NCBI GenBank assembly: GCA_036494575.1
Contig: DASXOE010000083.1
Span: 18,126 to 82,125 of the forward strand
Reading direction: 5' to 3'
Length of the DNA stretch: 64,000 bases
DNA from: DASZFV01 sp036494575
GTDB taxonomy: Bacteria; Myxococcota_A; Polyangia; Fen-1088
Within the stretch, counting starts at the first letter, position 1. Each line of letters starts with the position of its first letter. Below, one piece after another: positions 37,516-44,828 of this stretch. The notes under the pieces are model-generated. The model was not told where the DNA came from. It did not search any database and was given only the letters and a program-made list of their open reading frames with translations. The position numbers and the translations under genes were made by a program.

Positions 37516-38715
37516 CTATGAGTCGCAGCGCGCGACGAGCCGCCGCGTGCCCTCCGCGAAGACCTCTGGGGACGGCAGAAGAGAGAGCACGAGGAACGTG
37601 CCGCCGCGCAGGTCGAAGAAGTAACCGGGGTGAACGAGGACGCCGTCGTCGGCGAGGAGCGCAGAGGCCCAGGCTTCGTCGCTGCGCGTGGCGGGGACAC
37701 GCACGAGCGCGGACCAACCGCCCTCGCTGGGCAGCAGCGTGCAGCGCGACGATGCCGGCAGCGAGGCGCCCAGCTGGGCGCGATTCGAGGCGACGCGCGC
37801 CGCGATCGAGCGCCGCGCCTCGCGTCCAATCGCCAGGAGCCGCGTGGCGGCGGCCTGCACGGGCGCGCCGACGGACAGATACGTGTCGGCTATCAACGTG
37901 AGGCGCGCCGTGGCTTCGTCGGCTTGCGCCGCGGGACCAGCCACTGCCATCCACCCGAGCTTGAGCTGCGGCAGACCGCAGGCCTTCGAGAGCCCGCCGA
38001 GCGCGAACGTCAGCACCCGCTCGGTGAACGCGGGCTCGGCGGCGAGCGCGCGCACTTGCTCCGCGTCGTCCCCGGCCGCGTAGAGGGCAAAGACCTCGTC
38101 GGCGATCACGGCGAGGCCATGCGCGGTGCAGCGGGCCGCGAGCGCCGGCAGCTCGAAGCGCTTCAAGAACGACCCCGTGGGATTGTTCGGATTGACGACG
38201 ATCAGCGCGCGCGCGCGGCCTCGGACCTGGGTGAGGGCTTCATCGACGCTCGCGAAGTCCACGTGCCAGGCGCCGTCGTAGGCGAGCCGGTAGGGCACGG
38301 GCGTCACGCCCTCGAGGCGCGCGAGGTACTCGAACAGCGGGTAGCTCGGCTCGGGGACGAGCACGGCGTCGCCCGGATCGCAGAGCAGCTTGAAGAGGAA
38401 CGCGTACGATTCGCTCGAGCTCGCCGTGAGCAGCAGGCGGTCGGGCGAAAGGGGCGCACCCTCGGCCGCCAGCTCCGCGGCGACCGCGGCGCGCGCCGCG
38501 GGCTGCCCCGCGGGCGCCGGCTCATACTCACCACCAGCGCTCGACGCCAAGGCCTCGCTCACGAGCGGCCCGAGTTCGGAGAGCCCGACCTGCGTCGGGT
38601 TCGACACCGTCAGGTCGAGGATCTCCTCGCCGCGGGCGCGTCGCGCGCGTTCGAGCGCCGCGAGGGCATTTTCGGGGCGATCCCAGGGCAGGCGGCTCGA
38701 AAAATCGTGCGGCAC
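37516..38715 (-). CDS. Class I/II PLP-dependent aminotransferase
   Basis: The 399-residue enzyme has LDLTVSNPTQVGL, TASSSESYAFLFKLLCDPGD, VVNPNNPTGSFL, and the PLP lysine in GGLSKACGLPQLKLGWMAV. It is an aspartate/tyrosine-type transaminase of fold type I. The substrate is unresolved, because the aspartate-specific and aromatic-specific residues cannot be judged by eye. It is first in a five-gene minus-strand run leading to the sigma factor, so it may be only incidentally linked. Confidence 0.85.
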   Translation of the reverse strand: MPHDFSSRLPWDRPENALAALERARRARGEEILDLTVSNPTQVGLSELGPLVSEALASSAGGEYEPAPAGQPAARAAVAAELAAEGAPLSPDRLLLTASSSESYAFLFKLLCDPGDAVLVPEPSYPLFEYLARLEGVTPVPYRLAYDGAWHVDFASVDEALTQVRGRARALIVVNPNNPTGSFLKRFELPALAARCTAHGLAVIADEVFALYAAGDDAEQVRALAAEPAFTERVLTFALGGLSKACGLPQLKLGWMAVAGPAAQADEATARLTLIADTYLSVGAPVQAAATRLLAIGREARRSIAARVASNRAQLGASLPASSRCTLLPSEGGWSALVRVPATRSDEAWASALLADDGVLVHPGYFFDLRGGTFLVLSLLPSPEVFAEGTRRLVARCDS

Positions 38716-38809
38716 GCGCTCAGCGTAGCGCGGCCGCGTTGGGACGGTGCGTCGAGAAGGTCCGACGGGCCTCGCGGTGGCCGCGTCAACCTTCTATGAT
38801 TCCGCCACC

Positions 38810-39505
38810 ATGAGCCTGGACCTGCGCGATCTCCTCCGGGCGGAGATGCGCGCGCACCCCCGCGTCGCGCAACAAAAGCTCTTCGCCGGCGCCGCCGAGG
38901 CGGCGCGGATCGCTGCCGCGTTGCCGCCGCTCGTCCCGTTCGGAGGCGCCGACTACGCGAGCGGCGTTTGGATCGTCGACTGGGATCACCGTCTGCCGTC
39001 GCGACAGGCCGTGCTGCGTCTCTACGCTTGTTACTCGAGCGATCGCCGGCGGCAGTTCGACACGGCGTACGCGACGCGCATCGCCGAGATGGCGAAGGAG
39101 GATCTCTTCCCCGAGTTCGACGTCTCCGATTTCATTGGGCTGCCGGCCGACGAAACTTACGAGGCGGACCTCGATCTGAGCGGGAGCCCGGCGCGCATGC
39201 GGCTCGTGAGCGATTGGCGCCGCGAGATCCAGCCCTTGCCCGCGACGAGCGCCATCGAGATCGTGCGCGCCTCGGAGCCGTTTCGCGAGCTGCGCTCGCA
39301 GGCCAAGGTGCGCGCGCCCGGGCTCGGCGATCTCGAGCCCGCGGAGTGGTCGCCGCCGTGCGAGAGCGGCCACGTCCGCTGGGGCGTCGACGTCTGGTAC
39401 CTGCTGACCTTCAATGGCATGGTGGGCGAGGGCCGCGCGTTCCTCGTCGATCTCGAGGAGAAGTGCGTCGTGCGCGAGCGCGACTTCCAGTTCCGCGCCG
39501 GCTAG
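38810..39505 (+). CDS. Hypothetical protein
   Basis: I do not recognise this 231-residue cytoplasmic-looking protein. It starts MSLDLRDLLRAEMRAHP and contains LFPEFDVSDFIGLPADETYEADLDLS and WGVDVWYLLTFNGMVGEGRAFLV, giving an alpha/beta composition without signal or membrane helix. Codon usage and composition match its neighbours, so it is a real gene. It diverges from the aminotransferase and converges on the propeller lipoprotein. Confidence 0.65.
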   Translation: MSLDLRDLLRAEMRAHPRVAQQKLFAGAAEAARIAAALPPLVPFGGADYASGVWIVDWDHRLPSRQAVLRLYACYSSDRRRQFDTAYATRIAEMAKEDLFPEFDVSDFIGLPADETYEADLDLSGSPARMRLVSDWRREIQPLPATSAIEIVRASEPFRELRSQAKVRAPGLGDLEPAEWSPPCESGHVRWGVDVWYLLTFNGMVGEGRAFLVDLEEKCVVRERDFQFRAG

Positions 39506-39595
39506 CGGTCCCGCCGTAGGCGGGGGGGGTGGCAGGGTGGCTGCCCGTCCGCGACGTGAGCCGGTTGCGTTTACGCAGACGGGCTCCTAGGACGG

Positions 39596-40801
39596 TCAGC
39601 GCGTGAGGCGGTGGATGGCCGGATAGGTGCCCCAAGTGCCCCAGTAGATTTGCTCCGGCGTGACGGCAATGAAGTGCGGATCGATCTGTCCGCCGACGAT
39701 CGGCGTGATGGCGCCGCCGCCGAGGGGTGCCGAGAAGAGGCCGCCGTCGGTGCCGATCTTGGTCCAGTAAATCAGCGTGCCGTCCGTGGCGACGCCATAA
39801 GGAGCGCCGTCGACGTCTGCGACCGTCTCGAGCGGGCCGCCCGCGAGAGGGACGCGCCGGATGTGGCCGTTTTGATCCGGCGCGTAGGCGAAGCCGCCGA
39901 CGAGGAGGAGATCCGTGGGAATCTTGAGGCCGCTCGCGAGGACGGTGGGCGGAGGCAGGTTCGAGCGCGCGTCGGCGTCGGCCGCGTCGGCGTGGGCGTC
40001 GGCAATCGCGTCGGTGTCGGCCGCTGCCTTGGCCTCGGCGGTCGCGTGGGCGTCGGCCGCGGCGTCGGCGCCCGCGTCCGCGGCATCGGCGCCCGCGTCC
40101 GCGGCATCGGCGGAGCCAGCGTCGGCGGAGACCGTGAGGTGGTCGGGCGTGCTCAGGATCGTTCCGTCCGTGATGTCGGTCCAGTAGACGACGCCGCCCT
40201 GGACGGCGATGGCGCGCGGTTGCGCGAGCCCGTCGCAGAGCGCGATCGGCTTCGCGCCCGGCGTGAGATCGAGCTTCATGATCTTCCCTTGACCCACGCC
40301 CTGCGTCCAAAACAGGCTGGCGCCGTCCGTCGCGAGGGAGCGCGGCTGGTCGAGGCCGGTCGCGAGCGCGACGGGCGTGCCGCCCGCGACCGGCACGCGC
40401 ATGATGCGGCCGAGCCCCGGCACGGCATAAGTCGCGAAGGTCCCGTCGACGACGAGACCGAACGTACCGGAGTCGTCGAAGACGAGCGGCTCGGGACCGC
40501 CGCCCGTGAGGGGCGCGCGCGCGAGGACGGCGCCCGAGCCTTGGAGGGTCCAGTAGATGTGGTCGCCGCTCACGACGATGCGTCCCGGCCGCGCTGGCGT
40601 ACAGCCAACGGTGGCGGGCTCGTCCGCGCTGGTTCCGCCCGGGACGCACGGCGGCGGCCCCAGATCGATCGGCGGGGCGGCGTCCTCGGTCACGCGGGGC
40701 AAGATGGCCGCGTCGGTGGTGACGCCGAGGTCGTGCTTGCGCGGGGCGCACGCCGCGAGGCAGAGAGCGGCGCAAGCGGCGAGGCGCGATCCCTTCGACA
40801 T
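39596..40801 (-). CDS. Propeller lipoprotein with Ala/Asp insertion
   Basis: The ATG at 40801 gives a lipobox LAAC. Residues about 60-195 and 275-400 hold strand repeats with a recurring IYWT-like phrase (DHIYWTLQG, SLFWTQGVG, VVYWTDITDG, LIYWTKIGTDG), typical of a six- or seven-bladed beta propeller. Between blades lies a ~60-residue stretch composed almost only of Ala, Asp and Gly. This gene encodes an exported binding protein of unknown partner. It lies 16 nt upstream of the bufC-type gene's start on the opposite side, i.e. downstream of the buf operon on the same strand. Confidence 0.78.
   Translation of the reverse strand: MSKGSRLAACAALCLAACAPRKHDLGVTTDAAILPRVTEDAAPPIDLGPPPCVPGGTSADEPATVGCTPARPGRIVVSGDHIYWTLQGSGAVLARAPLTGGGPEPLVFDDSGTFGLVVDGTFATYAVPGLGRIMRVPVAGGTPVALATGLDQPRSLATDGASLFWTQGVGQGKIMKLDLTPGAKPIALCDGLAQPRAIAVQGGVVYWTDITDGTILSTPDHLTVSADAGSADAADAGADAADAGADAAADAHATAEAKAAADTDAIADAHADAADADARSNLPPPTVLASGLKIPTDLLLVGGFAYAPDQNGHIRRVPLAGGPLETVADVDGAPYGVATDGTLIYWTKIGTDGGLFSAPLGGGAITPIVGGQIDPHFIAVTPEQIYWGTWGTYPAIHRLTR
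39960..40130. repeat. Ala/Asp-encoding low-complexity repeat with a perfect 21-bp duplication
   Basis: The stretch is a run of GCGTCGGC-type units. Inside it a 21-bp unit occurs twice without mismatch at 40067-40087 and 40088-40108. It inserts Ala/Asp-rich residues between propeller blades. Confidence 0.8.
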
Positions 40802-40817
40802 CGGGCTGATTCTAGCT

Positions 40818-41642
40818 TCAGAGGCGAGCGAGAAGGTCGTCGGCGAGCCAGCGCCCGAGACAATCCGCGGCGAGTCGCGCCGCCGCCTCCGCGGAGTCGA
40901 GCTCGTCACCGAGCGCCGTGCAGAGCGCGCCGAACGTCGTCCCGGGAAGCAACGACTCGAGCGCGCGTCGCTCGCGTGCCCCGACAGTCCGGTGATGGAC
41001 CGTTACGCCTCGGCGCCAAACCAGGATGGCGTGTTCGGGCTCAGCCACCGTGGGCGCCGCAGGCTCGCCTCCGCCTTCGATGGCGCGCCAGACGTCCTCG
41101 ACGGTCCACGCCGCGGGCACGAGGGCGCACGCGGGCACGGGCGCGAGCGCGAGCGCGGCGAACGCCTCGGGCGCGAGCGCGGAGAGCGCCGCCTGCCCGA
41201 GGACCTCGGCGTCGGCGCGATCGAACACGTCGACGCGCGCCCACTCGAGCGCGGCGAGCTCGGTGAGCCAGGGGCGCGTCGCGCCCAGCGCGTGGCGCGC
41301 GAGGAAGCCAGGCAGCGCCGCGCCCGCGAAGCGCAGGGACGGGTGCCGCGACGGGTGCGCCTGCAGGTAGTCCGTCGCGAGGTCGTGGAACGTCTCCGCG
41401 CCCACGACGGCCGCGAGCTTCGAATAGTCGGCGCGCAGGACCTCGAGGATGCGGAAGAAGTACATGTTGGCGTACACGTCGAGCCGCTCGACGGCCGACG
41501 CGCGCGCGTCGCCCGCGATGATCGCGGCGAGCTCGCGCTCGGGAATCCCGCGCCTCACGAGCTCGTCGGCGATGCCTTGCGGACCCGTGACGAGCTCGAA
41601 GAAACGCCGTTGTAGCTCGGCGAGCGCGGGCCCGTCAGGCAC
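40818..41642 (-). CDS. bufC: DUF2063 protein, BufC/HvfC-type partner of the MNIO enzyme
   Basis: The 274-residue protein starts at a GTG overlapping the bufB-type stop by 8 nt. It has an N-terminal helical DUF2063 domain with LQRRFFELVTGP and SAVERLDVYANMYFFRILEVLRADY, followed by HPSLRFAGAALPGFLARH. In bufferin and methanobactin-type clusters this protein pairs with the DUF692 enzyme and recruits the precursor peptide. The overlap implies tight coupling. A longer frame upstream is Arg-rich and rejected. Confidence 0.86.
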   Translation of the reverse strand: MPDGPALAELQRRFFELVTGPQGIADELVRRGIPERELAAIIAGDARASAVERLDVYANMYFFRILEVLRADYSKLAAVVGAETFHDLATDYLQAHPSRHPSLRFAGAALPGFLARHALGATRPWLTELAALEWARVDVFDRADAEVLGQAALSALAPEAFAALALAPVPACALVPAAWTVEDVWRAIEGGGEPAAPTVAEPEHAILVWRRGVTVHHRTVGARERRALESLLPGTTFGALCTALGDELDSAEAAARLAADCLGRWLADDLLARL

Positions 41643-42510
41643 GCGGGCGCTCCGCGGTCTCGGCGCCGGGGCGCGCCTCCGGCGCGTCGGGCCCTGCCTC
41701 GGCGGCGACGGCCTTGGCGCGCAGCGACTCCTCGACGAGGCGGGCGAGCGGCGGCAGCTTGTCGTCCCACTCGATGAGCGTGGGCACGGCGCCGAAGCGC
41801 GTGACGGCGTGGCGATAGAGCTCCCACACCTCTTCGCGCACGGGGTGGTCGTGCGTGTCGAGCAGGAGCTCGCCCAGTCGGCTGTGGCCCGCGAGGTGAA
41901 GCTGGCCGACACGCCCCACGGGGATCGCGTCGATGAAGGCGCGCGCGTCGAAGCCGTGGTTGTGCGCGCTCACGAAGACGTTGTTGACGTCGAGCAGGAG
42001 GCCGCAGTCCGTGCGCGCCGCGAGGGCGGCGAGAAATTGCCACTCCGCCATCGTCGACTGCGTGAAGGACACGTAGCTCGAGACGTTCTCGACGAGGATC
42101 TGCCGCCGCAAGCGATCCTGAACGCGCAACACGCGCTCGGCCACGTGGGCGAGCGCCTCCTCGGTGAACGGCAGCGGCAGCAGGTCGTGCGCGTAGGCGC
42201 CGCCGTGGCTGCCCCAGCACAGGTGGTCCGAGACGATGGCGGGCTCGATCTCGCGCGCGAGGGCGGCGAGCTCGTCGAGATAACGCGCGTCGAGCGGGTC
42301 CGTGGAGCCGAGCGACAACGACACGCCGTGCAGGACGACCGGCCAGCGCTCACGCACGGCGCGCAGCACGCGCCGCGGGTTGCCGCCCGGCTCCATGAAG
42401 TTGTCCGAGATGACCTCGAACCAATCCACGGGCGGATTCGTCTCCAGCACCTCCGCGTAGTGCTCCGTGCGGAGGCCGATGCCGTGTCCGAGCGCTGGGA
42501 CCGAGATCAT
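41635..42510 (-). CDS. bufB: DUF692 multinuclear iron-dependent oxidase, BufB-type
   Basis: The 291-residue protein starts MISVPALGHGIGLR, the usual N-terminus of this family. Metal-binding blocks are visible in HGVSLSLG, SDHLCWGSHGG, ILVENVSSY, LLLDVNNVFVSAHNHGF and QLHLAGHS, which supply the His, Glu and Asp ligands of a TIM barrel. DUF692 enzymes modify Cys residues of precursor peptides, for example into thiooxazoles in bufferins or oxazolone/thioamide in methanobactin. It is flanked by a Cys-rich precursor gene and the DUF2063 partner. Confidence 0.92.
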   Translation of the reverse strand: MISVPALGHGIGLRTEHYAEVLETNPPVDWFEVISDNFMEPGGNPRRVLRAVRERWPVVLHGVSLSLGSTDPLDARYLDELAALAREIEPAIVSDHLCWGSHGGAYAHDLLPLPFTEEALAHVAERVLRVQDRLRRQILVENVSSYVSFTQSTMAEWQFLAALAARTDCGLLLDVNNVFVSAHNHGFDARAFIDAIPVGRVGQLHLAGHSRLGELLLDTHDHPVREEVWELYRHAVTRFGAVPTLIEWDDKLPPLARLVEESLRAKAVAAEAGPDAPEARPGAETAERPRA

Positions 42511-42518
42511 GTGAAAGA

Positions 42519-42564
42519 AGCGGCTCGCGCGGCGTCTCGATTCATCGAGGGCGTGCGAGCCGCT
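42519..42564 (-). promoter_or_regulatory. Hairpin between bufA- and bufB-type genes
   Basis: A 10-bp perfect outer stem (AGCGGCTCGC, 42519-42528, with 42555-42564) encloses an inner 6-bp stem CTCGAT/ATCGAG (42536-42541 with 42544-42549). It fills most of the 70-nt gap. It starts 16 nt after the precursor stop and ends 8 nt before the DUF692 start. It may stabilise the precursor mRNA or lower expression of the enzyme genes. Confidence 0.6.
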
Positions 42565-42580
42565 CTCCTGAGCGTGGGCG

Positions 42581-42835
42581 TTACTTTCCGGCGGCCGTGA
42601 CCTTGCCACCCTTGTCCTTGCACTCCTTCTCGCTCATCTCCATCCAGCCCTTGCCGTGGCAGCCGTTCTTCCCGGCGCAGGAGTTCGAGGCGCTGTGACA
42701 GCTCCCCTTGCCCGCGCAGCTGTTGACGCCCGCGCAGTGGACCTTGGCCGCGTCGGCCGCGCTCGCGACGAGCGGGGCGCTGGCGCTGAAGAGTCCGGCG
42801 GCCATGGCGGCGATGAGTGCTCCCTTGGTGCTCAT
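42581..42835 (-). CDS. bufA: Cys-rich exported precursor peptide, BufA2-like
   Basis: The 84-residue protein begins with a signal peptide (MSTKGALIAAMAAGLF to about ASAAD). The mature part has six Cys at 34, 40, 46, 53, 59 and 72, in the pattern C-A-G-x-N-S-C-A-G-K-G-x-C and C-A-G-K-N-G-C. This spacing is that of small Cys-rich proteins that accompany DUF692 enzymes (bufferins), which carry modified Cys that bind copper. The start follows GGAGA. Length and context support a precursor of the adjacent modifying pair. Confidence 0.88.
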   Translation of the reverse strand: MSTKGALIAAMAAGLFSASAPLVASAADAAKVHCAGVNSCAGKGSCHSASNSCAGKNGCHGKGWMEMSEKECKDKGGKVTAAGK

Positions 42836-42903
42836 TGGTATTCTCCGATGTGATGGTGGGGGTTCGGGGGGTGCGATTGTGACGTTCGTTCCTTGTACAC
42901 GAT

Positions 42904-43404
42904 TCACGCGGTGACGGTTTCGCCGGCCGCGTTCTTTTTTCCGAGGAGGCGCTCGAGCCTGGGCGCGACGAGGCGATCGAGCGACAGCGGCCCTGCGCCC
43001 GCGACGGCCAGCCACAGGAAGAAGACCAGGTAGCTCCACTCCTCGAAGCCGACGAGATCGGTGAGGCCGTGGATGTCGGCGCGCTTGGCCGTTAGGATCG
43101 CGATGATCATCGTGAAGGCCATGGGCAGCACGGCGAGGCGCGTGCCGAGGCCCACGAGCACGAGGATGCCGCCGAAGAATTCCGTGGCGGCGGCCACGTG
43201 GGCGTTCAGCCCGGGCGCGGGGATGCCGAGGCCCCTGAAGTATTCGGTGACGTCCGGCAGCGTGTGCAGCTTGCCCCAGCCCGTGCCGATGAAGACCAAG
43301 CCGACGGTGAGCCGCGCCAACGCGGGCCCGATGGGCTCGAGACGCCGCGCGACGGTCAGCAGGCGTTCGCGGAGGTCTCCGATGAGGGTGGTCTGGTTCG
43401 TCAA
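42904..43404 (-). CDS. DoxX-family membrane protein of the bufferin operon
   Basis: The 166-residue protein starts at TTG (43402-43404), six nt after AAGGAG, a better start than any ATG. It has four hydrophobic helices with the DoxX pattern ARLTVGLVFIGTGWGKLHTLP and AATEFFGGILVLVGLGTRLA. DoxX-like proteins often occur with DUF692 clusters and may have a redox or export-linked role. As the first gene of the operon it sets the likely promoter region at 43405-43488. Confidence 0.88.
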   Translation of the reverse strand: MTNQTTLIGDLRERLLTVARRLEPIGPALARLTVGLVFIGTGWGKLHTLPDVTEYFRGLGIPAPGLNAHVAAATEFFGGILVLVGLGTRLAVLPMAFTMIIAILTAKRADIHGLTDLVGFEEWSYLVFFLWLAVAGAGPLSLDRLVAPRLERLLGKKNAAGETVTA

Positions 43405-43488
43405 AGTCGGCTCCTTTTTGGGGGATACTACGGGACCTGGCGCGAAGAAGTTACGGGGGCGGTCACGGTCTGCTAGGCTAGAGTCGTC

Positions 43489-43851
43489 ATGGCGGAACGG
43501 CGCCGAACGCGCGGCGACAAGCGCGCAGCTCGTGAGAAGGACCTGGCGATGGTCTTCGGGCCCTCGCTGGACGGTCAGGGGTTGAGCGTGCTCCGTCGGC
43601 GGGCCGGGTCGATGGGCGTCGAGGCCGGGACGCTGCGCCCACTCCAGGAGGGGCGCGCCATCACGGGCGAGGTCGTCCACCTCGAGCCGCGCCGCGAGGC
43701 GCCGTTCCTGTTCGACTGCGTGACCGACGAGGAGCTCTCGACGGCCACGGCGGCGTCGTTCGCCGGGCCGCCGCAGGTCGCCACCGACGAATACCGCCGC
43801 GGATGGGACGCCATCTGGGGATCGCGCCCGCGCCCTTCCGCCGTGAACTGA
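43489..43851 (+). CDS. Small hypothetical protein divergent from the bufferin operon
   Basis: I do not recognise this 120-residue protein. It is highly charged at the N-terminus (AERRRTRGDKRAAREKD) and then has VVHLEPRREAPFLFDC and DEYRRGWDAIWGSRP. It has one Cys and no signal or membrane helix. It shares an 84-nt divergent control region with the DoxX gene, so it may be a related regulator or simply a neighbour. Confidence 0.55.
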   Translation: MAERRRTRGDKRAAREKDLAMVFGPSLDGQGLSVLRRRAGSMGVEAGTLRPLQEGRAITGEVVHLEPRREAPFLFDCVTDEELSTATAASFAGPPQVATDEYRRGWDAIWGSRPRPSAVN

Positions 43852-44090
43852 TCGCGCTCGGCGCGGGGCCGCCGACGGCCTCCAGTCACGCAAGTCCTTC
43901 ACCGCCACAGATTTCCGATGAACGGATGGGGCCGTGCCACCCGCCGACTGATTTCGCGCAGCGCCCTCCGTTGGAAGTCGGGCCGTAATATCAGGCTTTT
44001 GCCGGCGCGCCACGACGACGGCGTGGGATGCGAACGCTGGTTTCTGCGCCCTGAGCCTCGGTGGTGCGCGAATTGCTCTCCCAACTGGCC

Positions 44091-44828
44091 ATGAAAGCAA
44101 ACCGTGGTTCCGCGCCATTGTTGGCGCTCGCTTCACTTCTCCTTGGCGGCGCTTGTGGGTCGGTCGCGCCATCGGGCCCAGGTGCCGGGGGATCGGGCGG
44201 CGGCGGACAGATGACGGGCGGGGCGGGGACGACGGGCGGGGCGGGGACGACCGGCGGGGCGGGGACGAACGGGACGGGTGGGTCGGGTGGCGCCGGCGGG
44301 ATGAGCGGGCGCGTGCCGCAGAAGCATCGAGCGGCCGCCGTCGCGTGCCCCACCGATCGTCCGGCGGGCCTGTGCACCGCCCCGAACGTAGATGCGGGCT
44401 TCGGCTGCGCGAAGGACCAGGACTGCACCGCGGGCACCAACGGTCGGTGCTCGTCGGGTGGACGATTGGCCGGCTGCCAGTGCACCTACGACACGTGCTC
44501 GACGGACGCCGACTGCGCGCAGATGGGCGGCCCCTGCGAGTGCCGGTCCACCGCGCAAGGGATCGTCGCGCCGCCGACGACGACGACGGCGAACGTCTGC
44601 AAGGCCGGCAAGTGCCGCGTCGACCACGACTGCGGCCCGGGCGGTTACTGCTCGCCGTCCCTCGGGAACTGCGGCAACTACGGCGGCGTCGTCGGCTATT
44701 ACTGCCACACGGCGAAAGACACGTGCGTGGACGACTCGGATTGCCAGGTTCGGGGCGGTGCCGGCGACTGCCGCTACGACCTCGCGGGCAATTCGTGGGC
44801 GTGCGCCACTTCGCAGTGTGCAGGGTGA
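44091..44828 (+). CDS. Cys-rich lipoprotein with Gly/Thr repeat linker
   Basis: The ATG at 44091 gives a lipobox GGAC. A Gly/Thr linker with the repeat GGAGTT (three 18-bp DNA units) follows. The C-terminal ~150 residues contain about eighteen Cys in phrases such as CAKDQDCTAGTNGRCSS, CQCTYDTCSTDADC and CGPGGYCSPSLGNCGN, similar to repeated Cys-rich domains of myxobacterial surface proteins. It overlaps the cytochrome gene by 4 nt (GTGA), so the two are made together. The exact role is unknown. Confidence 0.75.
   Translation: MKANRGSAPLLALASLLLGGACGSVAPSGPGAGGSGGGGQMTGGAGTTGGAGTTGGAGTNGTGGSGGAGGMSGRVPQKHRAAAVACPTDRPAGLCTAPNVDAGFGCAKDQDCTAGTNGRCSSGGRLAGCQCTYDTCSTDADCAQMGGPCECRSTAQGIVAPPTTTTANVCKAGKCRVDHDCGPGGYCSPSLGNCGNYGGVVGYYCHTAKDTCVDDSDCQVRGGAGDCRYDLAGNSWACATSQCAG
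44213..44266. repeat. Three tandem 18-bp repeats in a lipoprotein linker
   Basis: Units GACGGGCGGGGCGGGGAC lie at 44213, 44231 and 44249; the third differs by one base. They encode Thr-Gly-Gly-Ala-Gly-Thr repeats. Confidence 0.85.

Noticed and set aside
39510..39524. CCCGCC-GTA-GGCGGG between two convergent genes, possible terminator.
   Set aside because: It is a short GC hairpin without a T-run, so termination cannot be claimed.
43852..44090. 239-nt gap checked for a small gene or RNA.
   Set aside because: No frame with protein-like composition and no convincing structured RNA was seen.
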